This document shows positions 19,226-29,338 of a stretch of 64,000 nt of DNA, one piece after another. Origin of the DNA: Dactylonectria macrodidyma. Its lineage: Eukaryota > Ascomycota > Sordariomycetes > Hypocreales > Nectriaceae. Every line of letters begins with the position of its first letter. The first letter of the stretch is position 1. The stretch covers positions 124,001 through 188,000 of the forward strand of contig JAGMUV010000022.1 of assembly GCA_020744425.1 (NCBI GenBank). Direction: 5' to 3'. The notes beneath the pieces were generated by a model. It was not told the origin of the DNA. It saw only the letters and a program-made list of their open reading frames with translations, and did not search any database. Both the position numbers and the translations under genes were made by a program.

Positions 19226-20680
19226 ATGAAGACAGTACTTGCCATATTTCTAGCCTTGTCCGGCACCTTCGAGACGATCTCCGCACTCTCGACATCTTCA
19301 CTCTCCCGCGACCATGTTCCGCTCGAGCCAAGAGGTGTTTTGCCGATAAAACAAATCATTACCAACGAAAATGATGATCCCTCGTCACAAAGTTACACCA
19401 TTCGGGTCAAACTTGGCACTCCTCCCCAAATTCTCACCCTGGCGTTGGAGTCATCGCAGTCAGATACTTGTATGACGCCCTTGGAGAACAAGCGAGACAA
19501 ACATTCACCTCTTTAGGGCTCACAACTGGCTGCCCCGATGGAAACGTGACATGCAATTACTTGTCCTTCAAAACCAAGAAATCAAAGTCGCTTAGCCGTG
19601 CCCTCGGCAAAACCCAAGTTCACTACGGTGATCCGACGACAATTCCGCCAAGCAACGATACCATTGATCTTGTATATCACGAAGATGTTCTCGCCATCGC
19701 TGGTGTCACTATTTCTCGCCAACGCTTCGGGCTCAGCTCTCCAGATGTCGGACCGGCCAAGTCGGCGGGGCTGATCGGTCTGGGGCCTAATATCAATCTC
19801 GGCTACCGAGCTGGCAAGCCGTATAACACGATTCTTGACAGCTTGGCAGCCAAAGGAGCAATCGCAAGCCGCACTTTTAGTCTTCGCACAGGAACTTATA
19901 ATGATAAGCACGGTATGTCATTTCCGTCACTGAGGTGAGGACGGAACCTAGTGTTAACATGAGGAATCTAGGTGCCATCATTTGGGGTGGCGCGAACACG
20001 GGAGGTTTCCGAGGCAAGCTCGTCAAACGCCCTCTTGTGAAAGACGAGCTGGGCACGTTTGGGTAGGTTGTGTATCCCTTTATATCATACAGACTCTCAA
20101 CCTCGATGGTATGCTCACTCCAACTTCAAGGCCCTCAATTGCCCTGACAGGCTTGGCCCAGAAATCGTCCAAACGAAGCCGGCATTCTTACACGGTCAAG
20201 AAAAGCGACTCTGTATTCCTGCTAGACACGGGCAACCAATACTTGCGGCTTAGGCATTCATTCGTGGACCCGCTTCTAAAGGACATGGGTGCCGTCAACG
20301 ACGGCAACGACGCGTACTTTGTCCCCTGTTCCAAACGCAGTGAACCTGGGAGTTGGGACTTTACTTTTGGCGACGTCACTATCAAAGTTCCTTACAGTGA
20401 GATTATCACTGAATTGACAGACAACAGTGGTAGATGCTGGGTAGGCGTGCTGGTGACATGGAAGGGACAGTTAGTTCTGGGCTGTAAGTAAACTTGATCC
20501 TGGAGTATGACCACTTTGCTGACTTGTGAAACGTCAGTACCCTTCATGCGGAGTGCCTATCTTGCGTTTGATTACGATAATAAAGTCGTTGGCTTGGCTC
20601 AGCCAGCTAACTGCCCTGAGCGCCTCGTGGCATTCGGTAAAGGGCGCAATGCCATCCCTTCCAACCTGCACGGCTGCTAG
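19226..20680 (+). CDS. secreted pepsin-like (A1) protein with altered first active-site motif
   Basis: Five exons (19226-19469, 19517-19912, 19972-20062, 20131-20483, 20538-20680) keep phase throughout and give 408 residues. Introns are 47-68 bp; the third one's acceptor (CTTCAAG) is chosen because it restores the frame. There is a signal peptide (MKTVLAIFLALSG). The A1 fold is recognisable: SYTIRVKLGTPPQ, GLIGLGP, AIIWGGANTGGF, the second catalytic motif LLDTGN, and the C-terminal PFMRSAYLAFDYDN. The first motif, normally DTGS, reads LALESSQSDTW, so the first catalytic Asp is replaced by Glu and TG by SS. Unless Glu can serve, the protein is probably not an active peptidase. It could be a pseudoenzyme, or a gene beginning to decay. 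It is isolated between transposons. Confidence 0.75.
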
Positions 20681-21369
20681 TTTGCAGAGGTATGGCCAGT
20701 TGCCTCATGCTTGATCAATTGATCAGGTGGAAACATTAACAGGCGCTCAGAAATGCCGATATTTTTCTCCTTTCTTTTTTGGCCATCCAAGCCCCTTGTA
20801 ACTTAAATTTCAGTATACTAAATTTATTTCTGGTGAAATTGGATCAGTGTTGAGTGTGCGAGTCTGGATGTCCCGAAATATCTCTCCAGTCGACAAGACT
20901 CATCTGAGCTTAAGAGGTGGGGGAGTTTTATTTGGTAGTTTGGAAACGCCGGCATCTGTTTGATAGAGTACTGCGGAGTTTGGCCACATTGATACCTAAT
21001 GCCGCATTCATTGATACTAGTTTCTGTTCGCCTTGTACTGGGCAAACTGCCTGGCTCCGGTTGCGTCAGGGGCAAAGCCATCCGCTTTCGAGCGCGAAAA
21101 AATACCGGCGTAATCTACTCCACTGGCACGCCGTATGTTCTCTCTTTCTCTACTGCGCTCCTTTTTCGCAGCGACCAATAGCGCCTGCTCCTGCGCCAGT
21201 GGTCCTCATCGACCTCCGTTCCCGACTCGTTTCGTAGTCGGTACATTTTCTCTGATCCGTTTGAATCATGGTGATCTACACTTCCACCCCAAACGGTGCT
21301 GTGCCCGACCTTTGATCGGGTCGTCATTATTAAGTCAGCACCGGTTATGTATCTCTCCTCATACCTATG
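20681..21369. other. intergenic, no gene supported
   Basis: Short overlapping open stretches on both strands near 20820-21330 show no family features. Probably non-coding flank or old repeat DNA. Confidence 0.4.
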
Positions 21370-21497
21370 TGTTGAGATCCGTTGTTTGACGGATCAATGG
21401 CTATTCCGATCCATTGGTGGCTGGGATGTGGATGTCTTCTTGTCAATAGCTTCCGCTGATTAGCGCTAGTTTTTCTTCTTCTTCAATTAACACAACA
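21370..21497 (+). repeat. 128-bp LTR-like repeat, copy 1
   Basis: Starts TGTTGAGATCCG and ends CACAACA. A nearly identical copy lies inverted at 27181-27307. TG...CA ends suggest an LTR; no 5-bp duplication flanks it. Confidence 0.65.
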
Positions 21498-22554
21498 TGC
21501 TCATTTCAACACTTAGTGCTCTGATGAAGCTATTCCCAGCCCTCGACCGCTCCCTATTACAATATCCGACCCCAAAGCCGCTTAACGAGGCACTATCGCC
21601 AATGCCTTCACTCTTCTACGTCCCAAGCCCTTTAGTTTCATCAAGCAGGTGGAAGAAGCTATTACCATCAATCCTATGGGCTTCCTAAGCACCCCTGACC
21701 TTCCAAGCATCGTCTAGAAAAGCCGAGGCTTCGTCCTTAAGTCATATCTTAAACAGAAGCACTCTAAGGGCTACTGCAGCTAGATCACAGCCTACAGGGG
21801 CTTCCTTACAGAGCTAGGACCCGGTAATAGCGTAAAGGGCGTTATATAGTCCTATAAGATCTGCGGCTAATGTAATAGGCCACAGTTCTTTATTATATTG
21901 TTGAATCTAGGAGATGGAAGTGATCATGTGTGTAAGAGGCTCTTGCTATTCTTCCTATCTAATGAGGGTCTTTGGGTCAGTCTTATAGATGAAGAGACTG
22001 ATGATGACCTCGGACAGCCAAGAGGGTCCGGATACTACGGACTATTTGACTTTATCGAGCTATCCACCTGATCATAGGAAAAGCTAGGCTTGTGACGAAG
22101 CTGATGACGAGGCCAGTGACGAGGGAAGTGGCTGTGGAACCTTATGATAAAGAGCAGAAAGCTTGACTGTTGTCATAGCTGCAAAATCCGATATCCCGAT
22201 ATGTGACATATATAGTAGACATCCCTATCTATAAGACACTTCTACAAGGAGCACTCTATCCGAAAGGATCCTAATGAAGAAGAAACATTTCTAATAGTTC
22301 TAAAGCTTTAAGGGATAGTAATAGTAAAGCGACTAGCCAGTTTGACAATAATAAAAGCCTAGATAACCCTGATCTACAATCTAGCTATTAGTTATACTAT
22401 AAATTTAAACCTTCCTTTTTCTACATTTAGTAACCTATTCTTAAATGCAATACTCTCCTAGTTCAATCCTAAGCTAGTTTAAGATATCTCCTTAGGGCAT
22501 TATACTCTAATAAAGGACTTTACTAGGGTTTATTAGTTAGTAAGGGCTGTCGAG

Positions 22555-23362
22555 ATGCTGGTCAAGCTTCTGAAGCCTTTCGAGGTCACCACTAAGCAGC
22601 TTCAGGGCAGCGGTGTTCCCGGCGTGAGATCGACTTGTGGTAGCTTCGACGAGTACTTCCCTATCTTCGAGATGCTCCTTGACCACCTCGAAAGTGCTAT
22701 CGAAGGTACAATCTACGAAGAAGTTGAGGATCCGGTGAGCAAGATGAGGAAAGACGTCGAGGTTGCCATTTACGCGGGACTTGATAACAGAACTCGTAAA
22801 TTGTTTAAGGTTTTCATCAAGCTCGGGTGGAAGAAGCTTCATACGTACTATGCCCTTCTGACCAGTGCCGCATATGTAGGTGCCGTTGTCTTTAACCCTG
22901 CGAAGAAGTGGCGTCCCCTCGACCAACTGTGGTTTCGAGTTCCTACTCACAAGGCGTAGGGTTGGCGAGCCAACTATGAAGAGAAGCTATTGCAGATCTG
23001 GGAGAACAGCTACAGGCAACGTAATGTTAATAACGAGGTCCTCGCTACAACTGGTGAGGCCTCAATGGATTACATCCAGCGCAGGCTTGCCAAGAGTGTC
23101 GCCAGCTCGGCACCTGCCACCGCTTCCAACCTCCGAGGATATTATCAACAGTCAGTACTACAGGAGCAGACCAATTGACTGGTGGAAGACCAATGCCTAT
23201 CAGTACCCGCGGCTGTCTACCATGGCTATTGATATGCTCAGTATCCCATCGTCATCTGCAGAGAGTGAGAGGACGTTTAGTAGCGCAGGGCTTATGATGG
23301 CGCCGTTGAGAAATCGGTTGGGGAGGGAGATAGTGACTACGGGTCAGTGCCTTCGATCGTAG
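22555..23362 (+). pseudogene. hAT transposase C-terminal half
   Basis: The first frame reads MLVKLLKPFEVTTKQLQG...STCGSFDEYFPIFEMLLDHL, the helical part before the dimerisation domain, ending in TAG at about 22959. Near 23100-23160 the frame shifts and continues with the hAT C-terminal dimerisation motif: YYRSRPIDWWKTNAYQYPRL, then MLSIPSSSAESERTFSSAG and LRNRLG. Frameshift plus stop mean it is non-functional. The codon use is less AT-rich than the 5' part, suggesting uneven decay. Confidence 0.85.
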
Positions 23363-23727
23363 AGCAAGACTGGGATCTACACGCCTTCACTGCTGCTGCT
23401 TAACCTAAGTGATGGCCAATGGGTTGATATACTTGCGTCTCTGAAGGACACGAGCGACTTCTGATCTGCCTAGTAATACTTGTTTCCACAAATTGACTCT
23501 GTCCTGCGACGTCTCCCCCAAATCACGATCATAATGATGTTTATTCTGCCCGGAGGGACATTTTCTATAGGGCCCTACCGCTATGTTATATACTCCCTTA
23601 TATGCTTCCTCGTATTGCCTATTGCCCTTATATAAACCAGCTTTGAATCGCTCCATGTCAGACGGTCCTCTTATTGGCAAGTCACCATTTCCTCTAACGT
23701 TCTTTACCTTCACGGGGATTAGTCATC

Positions 23728-23884
23728 TATTCGATCGAATCTTGGCATCGAATCGAATGACAGGTGCTTGATTCGATATCGAATCTATGGGAGACGTGCT
23801 GGACTCGAATCGAATGCCAAGCCATCGAATCGAATGGCAAGGCCGGGCATTCGATTCGATAGATTCGATAGATGTCTAACCCTG
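23728..23884. repeat. TCGAATCGAATG-rich subterminal array and hAT right end
   Basis: Eight or more copies of ATTCGA/TCGAAT in both orientations in about 150 bp, ending at the CAGGGTTAGACATC terminus. Clustered short motifs next to the end are typical transposase-binding subterminal repeats of hAT elements. Confidence 0.6.
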
Positions 23885-25121
23885 GCTGATCCCATTATCT
23901 CGAGCAAACGTCTAAGTCATGCGAGATGACGTCTGCATGATGGCATTGAGGATAGAGAATTTAAGGACAATGCTGGAGATCATGATGGCCAAAGCAGCCG
24001 TACCTGACCTCCATATCATTCTGACATCTCAAAAGGAAGATATCTGCCAACCATGTTAGCCCCAGTCACTGTGATTTAACCCCTACCTGCCACAACCAAC
24101 GTGACAGGCGACCATGATGCTGACCCTTGAATTGCTAGAATAGAATTCATGTCGATGATACCGTAGAACATTACCACAATGAATGGAAATGTAGTGGCGA
24201 ATCCAATCGCTACATTTAGAACTATTGTCCTTGGGACCACCTTCTTGGGTGAGCTGACGTCTTCTGCCAAATGGAGGCACGCGTCAAGTCCAGTGCATCC
24301 GAAGGAAGTGGTAGCAAGACTCGTTAGGAAGCATACCCCGTCGGGCCATCCTAAGAAATTGACAAAAGTGTCCCACACGAACGCGTCTGGCGCCTTGTTG
24401 GAGGGTCGAACAATGAAAAGCACAATGGCTATGACATATATGACCATGTTGAGAGTGACTAAAAACAAGTCAGAGTATGAGACTTGAGGGTATCCAAGCT
24501 GATGGGCAACTTACATCCAAAATTATGCGTCCAGAGGGCTCTAGGGAGAACCAGATTATTATAGAGCGCAACGAACAGGCCAAAAGCCTCATAAATGGCA
24601 AAGCTGTGCCATGGCTTCGCGTTGAACGAAGGGTGATAATATTGCCACAATGCCAATATCTGTACAGAAGGAACCATGGTCACGGCGGCTCCAATAACCT
24701 CCCAGCTAATCATCGTTACGAAGCCACAAACGTAGGACGAGCCCCTGCTGACTCGACCCGGGGCAAGTATGGATGTGAAATGGTACTGGCCGCCAGCGGT
24801 AGGATACACACTGGCGAGTTCTGCCATGGACAGAGCGATGCTAAGATATAAGCTGGTTGTGACGAATAAGCCGTACAGGAGCGCAGCAGGACCGCCCTGG
24901 AGCAGGGCAGCTTGCATGCTAGAGGAAACCCCGGCCCAGCTGTTGCAGACGTTGAAACCCAGCGCAATCAGGTTGAGGAAACCCAGTTTGTTCTTCGCAA
25001 GGACAACTTCAGAAGCTGTGTCGATGATTTTGACGCTTGGGTCCCGAGGTGCCTCGCAGACGGCATCGCATGGTTTGTCGGTAGCGTGTGCATCTATCGC
25101 TGCCATTTTCTTATCAGGCAT
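23885..25121 (-). pseudogene. APC-family amino-acid/GABA-type permease, truncated
   Basis: Exon 1 ends at about 24515, exon 2 is 24458-24087 and exon 3 starts about 24003 and runs to the hAT end at 23885. Introns of 56 and about 83 bp keep phase. The protein begins MPDKKMAAIDAH and has the APC signature from TM1 on (LGFLNLIALGFNVCNSWAGV, GGPAALLYGLFV, YPTAGGQYHFTSILAP), several more membrane segments, LATTSFGCTGLDACLHLAEDV, and finally SSRMT-stop-TFARDNG. That stop (TAG at 23912-23914) replaces a conserved Trp, and sequence ends about 25 nt later at the hAT terminus. The last four or so membrane segments are missing. It is divergent from the aminotransferase gene, sharing a 0.7-kb promoter region, which suggests it once imported that pathway's substrate. 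Confidence 0.8.
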
Positions 25122-25666
25122 TCTTTGTCTTACCACGCTGGTACAAGGTGACAGCTGGCTCCGAATGAGGTTTGCAAGGCGGTTGACAATGCTGTAGGAC
25201 ACAACAATACATTAAATGAGGCAGGCAGTCTAGGACTTGCAGCGACTCCTCGCCAAGTCTTATATGGCTGCATCTAGATTTTCTCCAAACAATTTAACCC
25301 AAGCCATCGCCCTGGACCAGCGACAGAGCGCTACCAATCGATATTGATTTGAAAAGGTGGTGAAGAAGAGACAAGACAAAAGCCAAAGTGTTCACCTACA
25401 GTCCTCATTGAAAGCTCAGCCGCACGGGCTTGGAGCGCGGGTAGATAAGAGTGCATAGCGGATAGATAAGCGGGCCCAGATCCGTGATTTGAAGGCTTGT
25501 GACCACGCAGCCGCGTTCACGGACTGCCGAAGCGAACCCTGTCATGTACTGTTCAAGACGCTGTTGGCAGTTCCCGTCATCCGAGAGGGGCTGGCATAAG
25601 CATCGCGGTTCTCCGCGGGCTCCGTTGATCCAGATACCATGTTGACGTGGTTTGTGCTCTGTCAGA

Positions 25667-25690
25667 GGCGGTTATATAATTCCGGGTGTC
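25667..25690 (+). promoter_or_regulatory. TATA-like element of the aminotransferase gene
   Basis: GGTTATATAATTCC lies about 130 bp upstream of the chosen ATG at 25807, in the region shared with the divergent permease. Confidence 0.4.
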
Positions 25691-25806
25691 TCATTGGGAT
25701 TGGCAAGTGGCTTGTCAGCTTCTACCGCAGTCACCCACGAAGCCCTCTACTTTATCAAATTTTATGCACCTCTTCTATTGCTATCTTGACACCAATTTTT
25801 GAAACC

Positions 25807-26778
25807 ATGGCGACTATGGACAAAATCTTCCAAGGATTCGAGGAGCGTCAGGCCAAGCTCCTCGAGGACGGCTCCGAGAACCCGCTTACCCACGGCGCCG
25901 CTCTTATTGAGGGTCAAGTTACACCCTTGTACGAGGCGCGAATCCCTATCCTTGATCAGGGCTTCCTTCACAGTGACCTCACCTACGATGTACCCGCCGT
26001 GTGGGATGGAAAGCTCTTCCGTTTCAACGACCATCTTGACCGGCTTGAGCGGAGCTGTGTCAAGCTGAGACTCAAGCCACCGATGGCACGGAACGAAATT
26101 GAACAAGCTACCCTCAATTTAATAGCCAAGAGCGGTATTCGGGACGCCTATGTTCAGATTATTGTCACTCGTGGCTTCCGGTTCGTTCGAGAACCTACGC
26201 CTAGCGGCGCGCCTGAGAGCAATTTCATCTATATCCTGGTTATGCCCTACGTTTGGGTTATGCCTCACCAACTGCAGCCATTCGGTGGAGAGGCAGTCGT
26301 TGCCCGCACTGTTCGCCGCGTCCCACCCGGTGCGATTGACCCGACAATCAAGAACCTCCAATGGGGTGACCTGATCAGGGGCCTCCTCGAGGCCCAGGAT
26401 CGAGACTCACAATACCCATTCCTGACTGATGGCGACGGAAACATTACCGAGGGCTCGGGCTATAATGTCGTTTTTGTGAAGGGCGGTGCTCTCTACACTG
26501 CCAAGAAGGGCGTTCTAGAGGGCATTACTCGACAATCTGTTTTCGACGTTGCAAGGAACGCTGGGATCCCGGTCCACCTCGATGACGTTCCAACTAGCTT
26601 GGCATACGAAGCTGATGAAATCTTCATGTGTACTACAGCAGGCGGCGTCATGCCAATTACAAAGCTTGATGGCGAGTCCAAGGGCGAGGTTGGCCCTATC
26701 ACAAAATTGATCTGGGATGGATACTGGGCGATGCATTACCAACCAAAGTACACCACCGAGATTAGCTACGAGTCTTAG
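25807..26778 (+). CDS. fold-type IV PLP aminotransferase, (R)-amine-transaminase-like
   Basis: Intronless, 323 residues from the ATG in an ACCATGG context (an open frame extends upstream to 25639 but lacks family sequence). The whole length matches class IV aminotransferases (BCAT/D-amino-acid/(R)-amine group). The catalytic Lys is in PTIKNLQWGDL. The N-terminal HSDLTYDVPAVWDG, the PLP-site TEGSGYN and the terminal CTTAGGVMPIT are as in the fungal (R)-selective amine transaminases known from Aspergillus and Neosartorya. By that likeness it would move amino groups between an (R)-amine or D-amino acid and pyruvate, giving a ketone. The exact substrate cannot be read from sequence. Neighbours are a permease, two Baeyer-Villiger monooxygenases and a D-amino-acid oxidase. 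Confidence 0.88.
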   Translation: MATMDKIFQGFEERQAKLLEDGSENPLTHGAALIEGQVTPLYEARIPILDQGFLHSDLTYDVPAVWDGKLFRFNDHLDRLERSCVKLRLKPPMARNEIEQATLNLIAKSGIRDAYVQIIVTRGFRFVREPTPSGAPESNFIYILVMPYVWVMPHQLQPFGGEAVVARTVRRVPPGAIDPTIKNLQWGDLIRGLLEAQDRDSQYPFLTDGDGNITEGSGYNVVFVKGGALYTAKKGVLEGITRQSVFDVARNAGIPVHLDDVPTSLAYEADEIFMCTTAGGVMPITKLDGESKGEVGPITKLIWDGYWAMHYQPKYTTEISYES

Positions 26779-27180
26779 GGGTGAATGGTTTGCTTTGTAA
26801 GATCCTAGAACTAGTCTGAGAAGGAAATTATACAAGGAATTGATTTATGTTGTACAATTCTACCTGAGCTCTTGGTATCACGAGCCCTCCCGGGAGTGAA
26901 AACACTCGACCTTCGAGGCGGCACCGAATGGATTAGGGCCCCCCCGACTTTGACGCGGATATGGCAACAGGCTTGGAGGTACTCAATATCCTCAATCTTC
27001 CGGAACCAGATCCACCATGCCCGCGGTTGCTAGACCTTGTCTGTTTGTGCTAAGTTAAAGCCTCAGGCCATGTGGCGAGTGCATTGAGTGAGCGGGCGCG
27101 TTGGAGCAGTGTTGTGCAAGCGGATCAGTAACGGAGTGCCAGGTTATTATTTTCGCCGACTGTCCCTGTTGATATAAGCA
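26779..27180. other. 3' flank of the aminotransferase, no gene seen
   Basis: No coding signal. Ends at the inverted LTR-like repeat. Confidence 0.4.
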
Positions 27181-27307
27181 TGTTGTGTTGATCAAAGGAG
27201 AAAAAGACTAGCGCTAACCAGCGGAAGCTATTGACAAGAAGACATCCACATCCCAGCCACCAATGGATCGGAATAGCCATTGATCCGTTAAACGACGGAT
27301 CTCAACA
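27181..27307 (-). repeat. LTR-like repeat, copy 2 (inverted)
   Basis: 127 bp, inverse of 21370-21497 with a few differences, mostly near the CACAACA end. The flank to its right carries a segment (ATTAAAACCTC...GTGGGTGAAAAAA) that may be element DNA. Confidence 0.65.
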
Positions 27308-27427
27308 CTCCCACTCGAGCCATTGGTGCGAGATGTTTCTGCGTAACAGAGTGTGGCCTCATTAAAACCTCAAAAACACCTTCGTGGGTGAAAAAAAGGA
27401 AAGAGCTTCTATTACCACACCTACGTT

Positions 27428-27775
27428 GGATTGTTCGGTCACTAGGGCCTTAGCACCCCGGGTCTCCCGAATTGTTTGATAGATAAGTTTGTGGGGCGAA
27501 CAGCCTGTTAGATTCTCTGGTCACTAGGGCCTTAGCACCCCAGATTTACCAGGTAGTTTGTTGTTTGATTGATGTTTGAAGTTTGAATGAACCTTGAATT
27601 CTTCGATCACTGGAGCATTTGCACTCCAGATCACCCACTTATCCCAAGTTGATGTTTGATGTTTGTTTGATGTTTGAATGTTTAAATGAAGCCTTGGATT
27701 CTTCGATCCCTGGAGCCTTAGCACTCCAGATCTCCCACTTCATCCCAAGTTGATGTTTGATGTTAATATAGAGGA
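27428..27775. repeat. four imperfect 80-105 bp tandem repeats
   Basis: Units begin at about 27429, 27510, 27596 and 27698. Each has a core like TTCGATCACTGGAGC followed by TTAGCACTCCAGATC, then TTGATGTTTGATG runs. The core is partly self-complementary (CTGGAG...CTCCAG), so each unit can form a short hairpin. Confidence 0.7.
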
Positions 27776-28011
27776 CATTGATAGTCCTTTGTTGGTAAAG
27801 GGAGAATCAAGAACTCGAAGCCAAGGAAGCAACGAAAAATGAATCGAATGGTTATGCACAGCGAAATTGACAAGACGAGTTCCTTTTTTTCTCTCACTTC
27901 ACCTTCTCTTCTTGATACCTCCTTCACTAAGCTTGGGAACCTGGCTAGGCAGGTCATCGGCGGTTTTATCGAATTGCGCACAGATGCTGAGTGCACTTAA
28001 TAAAAGGTGGT

Positions 28012-28219
28012 TGTTATTGTTCTAATTATACAGAGGGAAGGTGGGAGGGAAGAATCGAGTCTTGACTGCGTGAGGGAGACGAGCTACTTGCAGAGGCGAG
28101 CAATTGACTCCCGTGAGGCAGTTGCAGGAGGAGAAGAACTCCTCAGTGAGCCCTCCAAGGCGGGGGAGAGCCTATTCTGCAGTGTGGTCATCACGTGAGG
28201 CAACCCCAATAAAACTATC
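28012..28219 (+). repeat. dispersed repeat, copy 1
   Basis: About 200 bp from TATACAGAGGGAAGG to GGCAACCCCAATAAAAC. An inverted copy lies at 41431-41623. LTR or MITE nature is unclear. Confidence 0.6.
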
Positions 28220-28715
28220 CCCGTTAAGACGCTAGTTTAGCGGTAGTGGTGCTGTTCTCCGTACGGAGTACGGAGTACTCCGTTCGCAGATACGGTGCTG
28301 CCAATCAGAGTCACTATGTCTGGTCCAAGTGAGCATTGGCCAAGTCGCTTCAGAAGTGGGATGGAGAAGCACCCCTGTCAGGCTTTGGTTGAATCAACGG
28401 CGAATTTCAGATGGTGAAATTCAATTAAATGTAAGAGTGGATCCAATCGAAGTTGAAGGCCAAATTCATGGAATTGATAACAAGTGGCAGAAGATTATCA
28501 TCATGCGAATTGCAAGCCATGGCTCAGAACACTAAGCTAGCACGATAAGGAAACCCTGTGTGTTCGATTTAATACTGTTAATACTTTTTGAATTTTTTTT
28601 TTCAAATGCTGGCTCGATGTCTTTTCGAAAGCACATCTGACGATTTGAGTGGATCGTACAGAAAAGGCGGCCCCCAGTGCCAATGTTCATGTCAACTGTG
28701 CTCGCATCATGTTCA
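28220..28715. other. intergenic with a short palindromic block
   Basis: Includes the repeated palindrome built from GTACGGAGTACGGAGTACTC at about 28261-28283. A short open stretch (28329-28535) has no family features. Confidence 0.4.
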
Positions 28716-28719
28716 CTTT

Positions 28720-29170
28720 GTCTACGTTCTTGCTTCATCGGGTTCCCGGACGTGACCTAGCCTATCGGCCTCGAGATCTCTGTCATAAGCATGCGAAGTC
28801 CCATGATTTCTTGTGTCTTCAGGCCACGGGGTCATTGTGATGGACTCAAAGCCCGCTTTCTGTGTGACCCGACGTGCTGCTCGGCGTTTAAAACTCTCGC
28901 CGTTGACATGTGTTAGGACTAATACAACTGCCCAAACGAGAGTGATGGTAGGAAGCACCCGTGGAGTCTTGAGAAAAGCGTTGCTGGCAGCCTTATTGTA
29001 TCATAAAATGGAGGTAGATCCGACACCAAGAGCCAGGAGACAGATCACGATGAATCGGGTCATCAGCCATGGCTTGTACGGTTTCGTGCGCGCGATGACC
29101 GTGAGAATTACCATCAAGACGATGGTAAATCCTGTGGCAATGTATCCGGATGCAAACTGCTCAACTCATT
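28720..29170 (-). pseudogene. remnant of a multi-pass membrane protein
   Basis: One minus-strand frame can be followed for about 150 codons. Three hydrophobic segments are visible: GYIATGFTIVLMVILTVIA, FIVICLLALGVGSTSIL and LPTITLVWAVVLVLTHV. A basic, hydrophilic tail (SFKRRAARRVTQKAG) follows. One stop (TGA) interrupts it where Trp is plausible, and no start or upstream part is visible. I do not recognise the family. It lies just downstream of the Baeyer-Villiger gene on the same strand. Confidence 0.5.
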
Positions 29171-29338
29171 AGACAGAGTTACCTCCAATAATGATTGCGA
29201 GGTTTGATTGCAAAACATACGACTAATCGATATCGATCCGACGTTTTTGCCCGTACAGAAAATTGAAAGCCGCAAGTTCTCAACGCTAGTTCTATAGAGA
29301 ATTGCCTAACTTCATCCCTTGCCCCTATACAGCAACTT

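Larger units (their letters stand above)
21498..23884 (+). mobile_element. hAT element relic
   Basis: A decayed hAT transposon: frames with many stops from about 21600 (RGFVLKSYLKQKHSKGYC), a better preserved C-terminal half (22555-23362), and a right end ...GATGTCTAACCCTG at 23871-23884, the inverse of a CAGGGTTAGACATC terminus. The left terminus was not found. Its right end abuts the broken permease gene, so this element or its insertion truncated that gene. Confidence 0.7.

Noticed and set aside
19470..19516. A frameshift in the pepsin-like gene
   Set aside because: A 47-bp GTATGA...TTTAG intron joins the two frames in phase and creates a family-like Trp at the junction.
25639..25806. N-terminal extension of the aminotransferase
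   Set aside because: The upstream 56 codons show no family similarity and include the TATA-like site. The ATG at 25807 has ideal context and the family N-terminus.
21370..27307. A single large TIR transposon bounded by the 128-bp inverted repeats
   Set aside because: No target duplication, and the ends have the TG...CA form of LTRs. A hAT relic with its own terminus lies inside. I kept only the weaker claim of an inverted repeat pair.
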